Part shown: in pieces, positions 20,191 through 27,717 of the stretch | Layout of the letters: the number at the start of each line of letters is the position of its first letter | How positions within the stretch are numbered: the first letter of the stretch is position 1 | From: Curtobacterium luteum | Lineage (GTDB): Bacteria > Actinomycetota > Actinomycetes > Actinomycetales > Microbacteriaceae | DNA length: 54,901 bases | Direction: 5' to 3' | Assembly: GCF_001475545.1 (NCBI RefSeq) | Contig: NZ_LDQC01000028.1 | Span: 1-54,901 of the forward strand | Program-made: the position numbers and the translations under genes | The notes under the pieces: generated by a model | Databases searched by the model: none | Told to the model about the DNA's origin: nothing | What the model saw: only the letters and a program-made list of their open reading frames with translations

Positions 20191-20250
20191 GCACAACCGA
20201 AGACGGTGCGCACCACGCGAATCCGCAGTGCGCACTGCCTTTGGTTGTGC
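20191..20250 (-). repeat. 60-bp GCACAACC inverted-repeat element, copy 1
   Basis: Exactly 60 nt from GCACAACC to GGTTGTGC. The inner sequence continues the pairing (GTGCGCAC in both arms). Read on the minus strand it begins GCACAACCAAAGGCA and ends CTTCGGTTGTGC, aligning without gaps to the three copies at 39229-39583, which are in the opposite orientation. Confidence 0.8.
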
Positions 20251-20252
20251 GG

Positions 20253-20383
20253 TGGTCGCGCTCCGCGCGCTGCCGCGCAGCGCGGCGAGCGCAGCGCAGC
20301 GCAGCGCTCCGCGCAGCGCAGCGCTCCGCGCAGCGCGGCGAGCGCTGTGCGTTGGTCGCGCTCCGCGCGCTGCCGCGCAGCGC
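20253..20383. repeat. 31-nt direct repeat spaced 100 nt apart
   Basis: 20253-20283 and 20353-20383 are identical, starting TGGTCGCGCTCCGCGCGCTG. Between them GCGCTCCGCGCAGCGCA-like units recur. Looks like local duplication of GC-rich sequence. Confidence 0.8.
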
Positions 20384-20419
20384 AGCGCAGCGGCCGGCGC
20401 GGCTCGCCCGCAGCGCGCG

Positions 20420-20962
20420 CTACGGACGCGTGCGCTCCGCGCGGCGCCACTCGAGGAAGCGGAAGCGCGTGCCGTCGACGCGGGACTCCTGCCACGGCCC
20501 CTCGTCGACGAGCGTCCAGCCCCCGCCGAGCTCCGGCGCGAGTGTGTCACCCGGGACCTCGACGTCGATGACCGTCTCGGACACCCGGTCGGCGAAGGCG
20601 AGTCCCGCCGCGTACACCTGCCCACCGCCGATGATCCACACGGGTTCGTCGGTGTCGAGCGCGGTCGCGAGGTCGTGCGCCACCTCGGCCCCGGACGCGG
20701 CGTCCGACGCGGCCCAGTCGGCGTCCCGCGTGAGCACGACGTTCCGCCGCCCGGGCAGCGGCCGGAACCGCGGCGGCAGGGACTCCCACGTCCGCCGGCC
20801 CATCACCACGGTGGCGTCGCCCGTGACCTGCCGGAAGTGGGCGAGGTCCTCCGGGACGTGCCACGGCATGCCGCCGTCCGCCCCGATCACCCCGGACCGC
20901 GACCGCGCCCAGACCATCCCCACGCCGTGGACGGGCTCGGTCCACTCCAGGCCAGAGGACAT
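20420..20962 (-). CDS. dfrA: Dihydrofolate reductase
   Basis: Reduces dihydrofolate to tetrahydrofolate with NADPH. 180 aa. It has the family's GVIGADGGMPWHVPEDLAHFRQVT segment (substrate loop and active-site acid), VVMGRRTWESLP (NADPH contact) and the WIIGGGQVYAAGL motif. The ATG overlaps the thyA stop (ATGA), giving the coupled thyA-dfrA unit that links dTMP synthesis to regeneration of the folate it oxidises. Confidence 0.95.
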   Translation of the reverse strand: MSSGLEWTEPVHGVGMVWARSRSGVIGADGGMPWHVPEDLAHFRQVTGDATVVMGRRTWESLPPRFRPLPGRRNVVLTRDADWAASDAASGAEVAHDLATALDTDEPVWIIGGGQVYAAGLAFADRVSETVIDVEVPGDTLAPELGGGWTLVDEGPWQESRVDGTRFRFLEWRRAERTRP

Positions 20963-21789
20963 CAGACGGCGACCGCGGCCGTGATGGCGGGGTGGTGGTG
21001 GTACCCGACGACCTCGATGTCCTCGTACACGTAGTCGTCGATCGAGTCCCGCGTCGCGAGGCGCAGCGTCGGCATCGGGTACGGCGTGCGGGTGAGCTGC
21101 TCGCGGACCTGCTCGACGTGGTTGTCGTAGACGTGGCAGTCGCCGCCGGTCCACACGAAGTCGCCGACCTCGAGCCCGGTCTGTGCCGCGATCATGTGCG
21201 TCAGGAGCGCGTACGAGGCGATGTTGAACGGCACCCCGAGGAACATGTCTGCGCTGCGCTGGTAGAGCTGGCACGAGAGCTTGCCGTCCACGACGTAGAA
21301 CTGGAAGAACGCGTGGCAGGGGGCGAGCGCCATGTCCGGCACATCGGCGACGTTCCACGCGGACACGATGAGGCGACGCGAGTCCGGGTCGTTGCGGATC
21401 TGCTCGATGACCTGGGCGATCTGGTCGACGTGCTCGCCCGACGGGGTCGGCCAGGACCGCCACTGCACGCCGTAGACCGGGCCGAGGTCGCCGTCCTCGC
21501 CCGCCCACTCGTTCCAGATCCGGACGCCGTGCTCCTGCAACCATCGCGCGTTCCCGTCGCCGCGCAGGAACCACAGCAGCTCGTAGGCGACCGACTTGAA
21601 GTGGACGCGCTTCGTCGACACGAGCGGGAAGCCCTCCGACAGGTCGTAGCGCAGCTGGGCGCCGAAGATGCTGCGTGTGCCGGTGCCGGTGCGGTCGCCC
21701 TTCGGCGCGCCCTCCTCGAGCACGCGACGCAACAGGTCCTCGTAGGGGGTCGGGACGCTGGGATCGGGCTGCACGGTCTCGTCGGTCAC
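20962..21789 (-). CDS. thyA: Thymidylate synthase ThyA
   Basis: Methylates dUMP to dTMP with methylenetetrahydrofolate. 275 aa from the GTG at 21789. The nucleophilic cysteine is in [35 protein letters not shown] and the GDCHVYDNH segment are family blocks. An ATG 30 nt upstream (21819) would give 285 aa. I preferred the GTG because a TAGGCT -10 box lies exactly 7 nt before it and the extra residues ([10 protein letters not shown]) are not conserved in the family. Confidence 0.94.
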   Translation of the reverse strand: MTDETVQPDPSVPTPYEDLLRRVLEEGAPKGDRTGTGTRSIFGAQLRYDLSEGFPLVSTKRVHFKSVAYELLWFLRGDGNARWLQEHGVRIWNEWAGEDGDLGPVYGVQWRSWPTPSGEHVDQIAQVIEQIRNDPDSRRLIVSAWNVADVPDMALAPCHAFFQFYVVDGKLSCQLYQRSADMFLGVPFNIASYALLTHMIAAQTGLEVGDFVWTGGDCHVYDNHVEQVREQLTRTPYPMPTLRLATRDSIDDYVYEDIEVVGYHHHPAITAAVAV

Positions 21790-21796
21790 GACCACG

Positions 21797-21802
21797 AGCC
21801 TA
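21797..21802 (-). promoter_or_regulatory. -10 box of a probable leaderless thyA promoter
   Basis: Minus-strand TAGGCT ends 7 nt before the thyA GTG; it lies inside the alternative longer frame, which argues against that longer start. Confidence 0.5.
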
Positions 21803-21834
21803 CGACGAGCCGGGGACATGTCCGGGTTGCTGAG

Positions 21835-21840
21835 TAGCGT
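21835..21840 (+). promoter_or_regulatory. -10 box of a probable leaderless promoter for the TIGR01777 gene
   Basis: TAGCGT ends 7 nt before the ATG at 21848; no ribosome site. Confidence 0.5.
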
Positions 21841-21847
21841 TGTGGGC

Positions 21848-22768
21848 ATGCCCGACACCACCCCACAGCCGCTCTCGATCGTGATCGCCGGCGCGTCCGG
21901 CTTCATCGGCACGCCCCTCGTCCGCGCGCTCCGCGAGGCCGGGCACCACGTCTCCACGCTCGTGCGTCGCGAGCCCCGCTCCCCCGCCGAGTTCCGCTGG
22001 GCACCGGGGTCACGGCCGCTCGACCCCGCGATCCTCGACGGAGCGGACGTCGTCATCAACCTCGCCGGCGCGAACATCGGCAAGCTGCCGTGGACCGCTG
22101 CCTACAAGCAGGAGATCCTCCGGTCGCGGGTGTCCGCCACCGAGACGCTTGTCGAGGCGATGCGGCACGCGACGAACCCGCCGGCGCTGTTCCTGTCCGG
22201 CTCGGCGTCGGGTGTCTACGGCGACCGCCCGTCCGACGTGCTCGAGGACGATGCGGCCGCCGGCTCCGGCTTCCTCGCGGAGGTCTGCGCCGCGTGGGAG
22301 GGCGCAGCGAACGCGGCCCCGGACGGCGTCCGCGTCGTGACGCTGCGGACCGGCATCGTCGTCGGACAGGGCGGCGGCGCGCTCGCCCCGCTCGTGCCGC
22401 TCACGAAGGCGGGGCTCGGCGGCAGGCTCGGCACCGGCGGCCAGTTCTGGCCGTGGATCGCCCTCGACGACGAGGTCGGCGCGATCGTGCACCTCGCCAC
22501 CAGCCCCGACGCCGCCGAGGTGTCGGGTCCGGTGAACCTCGCGGGCCCGGAGCCCGCCGTCTCCGACCGCATCACCCACCGTGTCGCGGAGGACCTGCAC
22601 CGCCCCTACCTGTTCCGGATGCCCGAGTTCGCGCTGCGTCTCGTCCTCCGTGAGGCCGCGGACGAGATGCTCCTGTCGAGCCAGCAGATGGTCCCGACGA
22701 AGCTGCTCGGCTCCGGCTACGCCTTCCGGTACACGCGCGCCGAGGATGCGGTGGACGCCGCGTTCTGA
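21848..22768 (+). CDS. TIGR01777-family NAD(P)-dependent epimerase/dehydratase-like protein
   Basis: 306-aa extended short-chain dehydrogenase-like protein. The N-terminal nucleotide-binding motif is [10 protein letters not shown], followed by [10 protein letters not shown]; the C-terminal DUF1731-type region ([40 protein letters not shown]) marks the TIGR01777/YfcH family, whose reaction is not established. The usual active-site Tyr-xxx-Lys is replaced here by the [10 protein letters not shown] segment, as in relatives. Divergent from thyA; convergent with the next gene, with a GGAGGC hairpin in between. Confidence 0.88.
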   Translation: MPDTTPQPLSIVIAGASGFIGTPLVRALREAGHHVSTLVRREPRSPAEFRWAPGSRPLDPAILDGADVVINLAGANIGKLPWTAAYKQEILRSRVSATETLVEAMRHATNPPALFLSGSASGVYGDRPSDVLEDDAAAGSGFLAEVCAAWEGAANAAPDGVRVVTLRTGIVVGQGGGALAPLVPLTKAGLGGRLGTGGQFWPWIALDDEVGAIVHLATSPDAAEVSGPVNLAGPEPAVSDRITHRVAEDLHRPYLFRMPEFALRLVLREAADEMLLSSQQMVPTKLLGSGYAFRYTRAEDAVDAAF

Positions 22769-22786
22769 TCGCGACCAGCAGACGGC

Positions 22787-22822
22787 CTGGAGGCACGGGG
22801 CGGGCCCGCCAGGAGCCTCCAG
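22787..22822. terminator. GGAGGC-type hairpin between convergent genes
   Basis: CTGGAGGC (22787-22794) pairs with GCCTCCAG (22815-22822), with the palindrome GCGGGCCCGC inside. It lies between the stops of the TIGR01777 gene and the 150-aa membrane protein, so it could serve both strands. Confidence 0.6.
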
Positions 22823-22826
22823 ACCA

Positions 22827-23279
22827 TCATCCGCGTGCCCTGGTGAGCGCTTCGCGCATCGCGGCCCGCGCCCGCTTGCGGTCACCGGCGGCGTCGTAGA
22901 CGACGCCGAGGCGGTACCAGCCGCGCCAGTCCGACGGGTCCTGCTCGACCGCCGCCTTGTAGCGCGGGAAGAGCTCGTCCGCGGCCTCGCGGGTCGGCCG
23001 ACCTGAGGGGCGCACCTCCACGACGTCGTCGGGGGCACCCCCCTCGGCCTCGAGCCGAGCGCCGAGCCGTGTGATGCGGAAGCCGAAGCGGAGCTCCAGG
23101 ACCAACAGGAGGGCGCCGATCACCGCGACGACGAACAGCGCCACGCCGATGCCGATGCCGACCGGGACGCCGGTCGCGATGAAGGCGACGGCACGCTGCC
23201 CGACGAGCACGATGTAGAGCACGAGGAGCACCGCCATGAGCGCGGCGCCCCAGAACGGTGAACGCAGAGCGGAACGCAC
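22827..23279 (-). CDS. Small membrane protein with C-terminal TPR-like segment
   Basis: 150 aa. Two membrane helices near the N-terminus (AALMAVLLVLYIVLVG, about 12-27, and VPVGIGIGVALFVVAVIGALLLVLEL, about 38-63), then a cytoplasmic part with one tetratricopeptide-like unit (ADELFPRYKAAVEQDPSDWRGWYRLGVVYDAAGDRKRARAAM). The family is found next to dapB in Microbacteriaceae, but I know no function. GTG start 10 nt downstream of the dapB stop, so it is probably in the dapB transcript. Confidence 0.75.
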   Translation of the reverse strand: MRSALRSPFWGAALMAVLLVLYIVLVGQRAVAFIATGVPVGIGIGVALFVVAVIGALLLVLELRFGFRITRLGARLEAEGGAPDDVVEVRPSGRPTREAADELFPRYKAAVEQDPSDWRGWYRLGVVYDAAGDRKRARAAMREALTRARG

Positions 23280-23289
23280 GGGACCGCCG

Positions 23290-24036
23290 TCAGCCGATGC
23301 CGAGGACGCTGCCGAGCCCCACGGTGAGACCCCGCACTGCCCCGACCGCGGACAGTGCCGCCCGGATGCCCGCGACGTACGCGACGTCGTCGTTCGTGTC
23401 GTGCCGGATCGTCAGGGTCTCGCCGGGGCCGCTGAGCAGGACGTCCTGGACGGCCTTGATCCCGGGCAGCCGGAGGGAGTGGATCGGGACACTCGCGACC
23501 TGCTGCCCGCGGGCGCGCTGGTCGACGTGCGGTGCGTCGACCGGGCCGACCTCGCGGCGAGCGTCGGCGATGAGCTCCGCGGTGCGGACGGCGGTACCGG
23601 ACGGCGAGTCGACCTTGCCGGCGTGGTGGGTCTCGACGATCTCGACGGCGGGGAACCACGGTGCGGCGATCGTCGCGAGGTGGGTGCCGAGCACCGAGCC
23701 GATCGAGAAGTTCGGAACGACGAGGACGCCCTGGTCCGGTCGGGCCTCGAGTCCGGCGCGGAGTCGTGCGAGCCGGTCCTGCGACCAGCCCGAGGTCCCG
23801 ACGAGCACGTTCGCACCACCGGCGAGCGCGTTCTCGACGATCGCCGGGCTGAGGGCCGGGACGGTCACGTCGACGACGAGTTCCGAGCCCTGGAACACCG
23901 ATGGCGGGGCCTCGTGCGCGCCGTCCTTCGACGAGAGCCGTGCGACGAGCTCGAAGTCCGGCAGTTCCTCGACCACCGAGGCCACGAGGGCCCCGAGCCG
24001 ACCGGTGGCGCCGACGACGGCGACGGGAGTGACCAT
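23290..24036 (-). CDS. dapB: 4-hydroxy-tetrahydrodipicolinate reductase DapB
   Basis: Reduces the DapA product with NAD(P)H in the diaminopimelate pathway. 248 aa. The Rossmann motif is AVVGATGRLG (about 5-14); the catalytic segment ETHHAGKVDSPSGTA has the HH, K and SGTA substrate-binding residues. The ATG at 24036 is used because the palindromic -10 box lies 7 nt upstream; a longer in-frame start at 24066 would run into the divergent gene. Confidence 0.96.
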   Translation of the reverse strand: MVTPVAVVGATGRLGALVASVVEELPDFELVARLSSKDGAHEAPPSVFQGSELVVDVTVPALSPAIVENALAGGANVLVGTSGWSQDRLARLRAGLEARPDQGVLVVPNFSIGSVLGTHLATIAAPWFPAVEIVETHHAGKVDSPSGTAVRTAELIADARREVGPVDAPHVDQRARGQQVASVPIHSLRLPGIKAVQDVLLSGPGETLTIRHDTNDDVAYVAGIRAALSAVGAVRGLTVGLGSVLGIG

Positions 24037-24043
24037 GCCTCCC

Positions 24044-24053
24044 ATCCTAGGAT
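24044..24053. promoter_or_regulatory. Palindromic shared -10 region for dapB and the GNAT gene
   Basis: ATCCTAGGAT is a perfect 10-bp palindrome that supplies TAGGAT to both strands. On the plus strand it ends 6 nt before the GNAT ATG (24060), on the minus strand 7 nt before the dapB ATG (24036). The whole intergenic space is 23 nt, so both transcripts would be leaderless and their -35 regions would fall inside the opposite coding sequence. Confidence 0.6.
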
Positions 24054-24059
24054 CGGGGC

Positions 24060-24566
24060 ATGCCACTCGACGTCAGGACCGTGCCGGCCGACCTGCCCGA
24101 GGTGGACGCGCTGCTCGACGCGTACCTCGACGAGCGCGAGCGGACGTTCCCGACCGCGCAGGGGACGTACTCGCGGAAGCGGACGCCGGCGGCGGAGTTC
24201 GTGCCGCCGAACGGCGTGTTCGTGGTCGCGTACGACGACGGCGTGCCGGTCGGGTGCGGCGGCCTGCGACGCATCGCGGACGGGGTGCTCGACGACGGTG
24301 ACACCGCAGCCGACCGTGTCGACGTCCGCTTCGAGGTGAAGCACGTGTTCGTCGCGCCGGACGGACGCGGCCGCGGGGTCGCGACGGCGGTCATGGACGC
24401 CCTGGAGCAGCGGGCCGGGACACTCGGCGCGACCAGCATCGTGCTCGACACGAACGACTCGCTCGCGGCAGCCGGCGCGATGTACCGCAGTCGCGGCTAC
24501 CAGCGCACCGAGCCGTTCAACGAGAACCCCAACGCGACCGCCTGGTACCGCAAGCCGGTCGTCTGA
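24060..24566 (+). CDS. GNAT-family N-acetyltransferase
   Basis: 168 aa with a GNAT fold: VEVKHVFVAP-type strand (FEVKHVFVAPDGRGRGVATAVMDALEQ) containing the acetyl-CoA pyrophosphate loop R/Q-x-x-G-x-G/A as GRGRGVATA, and the C-terminal VLDTNDSLAAAGAMYRSRGYQRTEPFNENPNATAWYRK block. The substrate is unknown; proteins of this type may acetylate amines or antibiotics. Divergent from dapB with a shared palindromic promoter. Confidence 0.85.
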   Translation: MPLDVRTVPADLPEVDALLDAYLDERERTFPTAQGTYSRKRTPAAEFVPPNGVFVVAYDDGVPVGCGGLRRIADGVLDDGDTAADRVDVRFEVKHVFVAPDGRGRGVATAVMDALEQRAGTLGATSIVLDTNDSLAAAGAMYRSRGYQRTEPFNENPNATAWYRKPVV

Positions 24567-24626
24567 GCCGAGCCGTGCCTCCAGGCCGGTTCCGCGCCGG
24601 ACGGACGTGACCCGACGGAGCCGTGC

Positions 24627-25229
24627 TCAGACGGGCTGGTCGACCGGCAGCCCGGTCCGGAACTCGACCGGCAGGTGCGCCAGGTCGTTCAGCGTGACGA
24701 CCTCGGCGGGCTTCGCCGAGCGGATGCGGATGATCGTGAGGGCGGTGTGCGCCACGTTGGTGCCCATCCAGCGCCACTCCGGTGCCTGGAAGGCCTCCCG
24801 GACGAACCAGCCGATGACGGCGTTGTGCGTGATGAGGAGGTCGTGCCGGTCCTCACGAGCCGGGGTGAACCACTCGGCGACGGCATCGCCCATCTGGGCC
24901 TGACCGGCGACGATCTCCTCTTCCGTGATGCCGCCGTACCACCCCTGGTACGCGTGCGGCATGTCCGGGGTCGGTCCGGAGGGGATGCAGTCGAACAGGA
25001 GCGTCGACGGCTCGGGCTGGATCGAGGGCAGACGCTGCGCGATGAACGCCGCGGTCTCGCTCGGGGCCTCGAGCGGCGAGTGGTAGACGCCGTCGAACGG
25101 CACGCCACCGAGGCGGTCGGCGACGAGGGTCGCCTGGCGCTTGCCACGCTCGGACAGCTTGCCGTCGCGGAGTCCGTGCTCGGCGTCCTGGTGTTCGCCG
25201 TGCCGGACCAAGTACAGGTAGTGCGACAT
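24627..25229 (-). CDS. Histidine phosphatase (phosphoglycerate mutase-like) family protein
   Basis: 200 aa. The phosphate-accepting His is in LVRHGEH (R9-H10-G11), with the partner His in LITHNAVIGWF and the arginine in the middle (SPLEAPSETA in place of the usual SxLxRAxxTA). Substrate unknown. An in-frame TTG at 25241 overlaps the stop of the M16 gene upstream; the ATG at 25229 matches the usual family start. Follows the M16 peptidase gene on the same strand. Confidence 0.85.
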   Translation of the reverse strand: MSHYLYLVRHGEHQDAEHGLRDGKLSERGKRQATLVADRLGGVPFDGVYHSPLEAPSETAAFIAQRLPSIQPEPSTLLFDCIPSGPTPDMPHAYQGWYGGITEEEIVAGQAQMGDAVAEWFTPAREDRHDLLITHNAVIGWFVREAFQAPEWRWMGTNVAHTALTIIRIRSAKPAEVVTLNDLAHLPVEFRTGLPVDQPV

Positions 25230-25237
25230 GTCGATGC

Positions 25238-26572
25238 TCAACCCCCGTTGCTGATCGCCGTCTCGAGGTCCTCCTGGCGCACGGCGCCGACGACCGAGGT
25301 GATCATCGGCCGGGTCAGCAGGTCCGCTGCGAGCTCCTGGACGTCGGAGCGGCTCACGCGGTCGACGCGCTCGAGCGCGGTGGCGAGGTCGGTGTACTCC
25401 CCCGTTCCGAGCTCGGAGCGTCCGAGTCGGGTCATGCGCGCGTCGGAGTCCTCGAGCGACAGGGTGAGCGCCCCCTCGATCTGCCCCTTGGCGCGGCGGA
25501 GCTCGTCGTCCGAGATGCCGTCCGACACCATCCGGGCGAACTCCTGGTCGACGATCTCGACGACACCGGGCACGTTGTCCGGCGCGCAGCCCGCGTAGAC
25601 ACCGAAGGCGCCGTTGTCGAGGTACGCCGGAGCGAAGGACGACACCGCGTAGGCGAGGCCGCGGCGCTCACGGACCTCCTGGAACAGCCGGGAGCTCATG
25701 CCCCCGCCCAGCACCGCGTTGAGCACGCTGAGCGTGGGGCGGCGTTCGTCACGGAGGTCGAGCCCCTGCGAGCCCCGGAGCATGCTGACCTGCTCGGTCG
25801 GCCGGTGCACGACGGAGAGCTTGGGCACGGCGGGGTCGGCGACGGGCTGCGGCGTCCGGCGCGCGAGCGGTGCCGACCGTTCGGCGTGCTGGAACACCGA
25901 GGCCACGAGGTCGCGGAACCGATCGTGGTCCACCGCGCCGGCGGCGGTGACGACGATGCCGTTCGGCGCGTAGTGCTCCCGGTAGTGGGCGAGGACCTCG
26001 TCGCGCTGCACGGCGCGGATGCTGTCCGGGGTGCCCCCGATCGGCCGTCCGAGGGGGTGCCCGTCGAAGGCCGCGGCGAAGAAGGCCTCACCCGCGACGT
26101 CGGCGGGGTCGTCGGCCGCCATCGCGAGTTCCTCGAGGATGACGCCGCGCTCGATGTCGAAGGCCTCGGGGTCGAGGACGGACCCGGTGACCATGTCACC
26201 GATCACCTGCACGGCCATCGGGACGTCGGCGTCCCGGACCCGTGCGTAGTAGCACGTGTACTCCTTGGCCGTCGCGGCGTTGTGCTCGCCGCCGACCGAG
26301 TCGAACGCGATCGCGATGTCGAGCGCACTGCGGCCCTCGGTGCCCTTGAAGAGGAGGTGTTCGAGGAAGTGCGTGGAGCCGAACTGCCCCTCGCGCTCGT
26401 CGCGCGAACCGACCCCGACCCAGAACCCGATGCTCGTCGAGGCAGCTCCCGGCACCGCCTCGGTGAGGACGCGGACGCCGGAGGGCAGGACGGAGCGGCG
26501 GACGAAGGCGCCTCCGGACGTCAGGAACGACGTGTCCGGGGCCTCCAGTGGCAACGGCACAGGGTGACTCAT
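25238..26572 (-). CDS. M16 family zinc peptidase
   Basis: 444 aa, one protomer of the pitrilysin type. The inverted zinc motif HFLEH is at 68-72 (H68, E71, H72) with the distal Glu in IERGVILEELAMAADD. The C-terminal half has the inactive M16C domain (VLGGGMSSRLFQEVRERRGLAYAVSSF). Family members of this context (next to pnp and dapB) are cytoplasmic peptidases of unknown main substrate. ATG with a TAGGCT box 8 nt upstream. Confidence 0.93.
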   Translation of the reverse strand: MSHPVPLPLEAPDTSFLTSGGAFVRRSVLPSGVRVLTEAVPGAASTSIGFWVGVGSRDEREGQFGSTHFLEHLLFKGTEGRSALDIAIAFDSVGGEHNAATAKEYTCYYARVRDADVPMAVQVIGDMVTGSVLDPEAFDIERGVILEELAMAADDPADVAGEAFFAAAFDGHPLGRPIGGTPDSIRAVQRDEVLAHYREHYAPNGIVVTAAGAVDHDRFRDLVASVFQHAERSAPLARRTPQPVADPAVPKLSVVHRPTEQVSMLRGSQGLDLRDERRPTLSVLNAVLGGGMSSRLFQEVRERRGLAYAVSSFAPAYLDNGAFGVYAGCAPDNVPGVVEIVDQEFARMVSDGISDDELRRAKGQIEGALTLSLEDSDARMTRLGRSELGTGEYTDLATALERVDRVSRSDVQELAADLLTRPMITSVVGAVRQEDLETAISNGG

Positions 26573-26661
26573 CGGAGACGAGCCTACTGACCGTCGACCG
26601 GCTTCCCCCCAGTTTCACCGCCGTTCACGACGTGCCTCGAACTGGGGTACAGAAATTGAGG

Positions 26662-26679
26662 ACAGACCGACTCGTCTGT
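26662..26679. promoter_or_regulatory. TetR-type operator candidate
   Basis: ACAGAC-CGACTC-GTCTGT is an inverted repeat with 6-nt arms and a 6-nt spacer, flanked by further GGAC/GTCC. A -10-like TATCGT at 26695-26700 lies 15 nt downstream, so a bound regulator would occlude the promoter of the TetR gene at 26816. Confidence 0.55.
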
Positions 26680-26802
26680 CTGTCCTCCTTGTGCTATCGT
26701 TCTGCTACCGGATCGAAAGCCCCCCTAGATTCCGATCCGGTGGCTCGGGACATCAGTCCTGCGTGACCGGTTCCCCCGATCGGTCCCGGAGCCGATGAGC
26801 CC

Positions 26803-26808
26803 AAGGAG
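26803..26808 (+). promoter_or_regulatory. Ribosome binding site that fixes the TetR start
   Basis: AAGGAG ends 7 nt before the GTG at 26816, whereas the in-frame ATG at 26795 lies upstream of it with no comparable site. Confidence 0.75.
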
Positions 26809-26815
26809 CCACGCT

Positions 26816-27463
26816 GTGACGGTCGATTCCCCCCAACCGGCCGTCCAGCGTCTCCTGGGTCCGAGCGACGACCTCGCGTCGCCGGGCGGGTCGAGCGTCC
26901 CCCCGGCTCCCCGCACCGGCGGCGCGAAGGTCCGCATCCTCGAGACCGCCACGCGGCTCTTCTACGAGGAGGGCATCCGGAACGTCGGCGTCGACCGCCT
27001 GATCTCCGAGGCCAGCGTCACGAAGGCGACGTTCTACAAGCACTACGGGTCGAAGGACAACCTGATCCTCGCCTACATCCGCGCGCAGCACGACGCAGCG
27101 GTCGCGAAGTTCGAGGCCATCGTCGCCGAGGCCGCCTCGCCTGCCGACGCGATCCGAGCCTGGGTCGCGGCCGTCTCCGAGCAAGTGGACCACGTCGACT
27201 TCCGCGGCTGCGCGTTCCTCAACGCCGCCGCGGAGTACCACGACCCACGCGACCCCGTGCGTGAGGTCGTCGCGACGCACCGCGACTGGTACACGGACCG
27301 GCTCGCCTCGCTCCTGCAGGCCGCCGGACACCCGCTCGCCGGCGACGGCGCGGACGAGTTGATGCTGGCGCGCGACGGCGCGATGACCGGTGCGTACGCG
27401 GGTGACGCGATCGCCGCCACCGCGGCGCTCGGGCGCGTGGTCGAGCGGGTGCTCACCGCCTGA
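26816..27463 (+). CDS. TetR/AcrR family transcriptional regulator
   Basis: 215 aa. The helix-turn-helix lies at about 36-80 (KVRILETATRLFYEEGIRNVGVDRLISEASVTKATFYKHYGSKDNLILAYI), preceded by an unstructured Pro/Ser tail. The ligand-binding half contains the GCAFLNAAAEYHDP segment seen in regulators close to the TetR_C_33 type. GTG start with AAGGAG. It may repress itself through the palindrome at 26662-26679. The nearest downstream gene is a ferritin-like protein 254 nt away, so the target is not obvious. Confidence 0.9.
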   Translation: MTVDSPQPAVQRLLGPSDDLASPGGSSVPPAPRTGGAKVRILETATRLFYEEGIRNVGVDRLISEASVTKATFYKHYGSKDNLILAYIRAQHDAAVAKFEAIVAEAASPADAIRAWVAAVSEQVDHVDFRGCAFLNAAAEYHDPRDPVREVVATHRDWYTDRLASLLQAAGHPLAGDGADELMLARDGAMTGAYAGDAIAATAALGRVVERVLTA

Positions 27464-27622
27464 CCAGCAGCCGGCGCGGTGCTGTCGCTGGCGCCGCTCC
27501 TGTCGCTGTCGCACAGGCGCAGCGCTGTCGCAGATCCGGCCTGGAGGCACGGCCCCGGTCCGTCACGCCGACCGCTTTCCGCACACCCCTGGTCGCGCCC
27601 CCCGTCCGGGGGTACCGTGACG

Positions 27623-27650
27623 CCACGATCGACCATCCCGCCGATCGTGG
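27623..27650. promoter_or_regulatory. Hairpin in the ferritin-like gene's leader
   Basis: CCACGATCG and CGATCGTGG (9-bp perfect stem, 10-nt spacer) about 70 nt before the start codon; GGTCGACC also recurs at 27655 and 27677. A GGGGTACCGT -10-like sequence lies just upstream. Could be an operator or an mRNA leader structure. Confidence 0.4.
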
Positions 27651-27717
27651 CCGGGTCGACCCGTTTCCCTGCAGCGTCGACCGGGTCCCGTGCTGCCAGC
27701 ACGTCTCGAGGACATCG

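Larger units (their letters stand above)
20041..20419. other. Gene-free 379-nt gap with repeats
   Basis: Between dapA (start at 20040) and dfrA (stop at 20420). It holds the dapA -10 box, a GGCCGGGAGGCACGGC half-element near 20091-20106, one copy of the 60-bp GCACAACC element (20191-20250) and a 31-nt direct repeat (20253-20383). No credible protein gene. Confidence 0.7.

Noticed and set aside
20191..20250. Terminal inverted repeats of an insertion sequence
   Set aside because: The whole unit is 60 nt, has no transposase and shows no target-site duplication that I can identify, so it can at most be a non-autonomous element.
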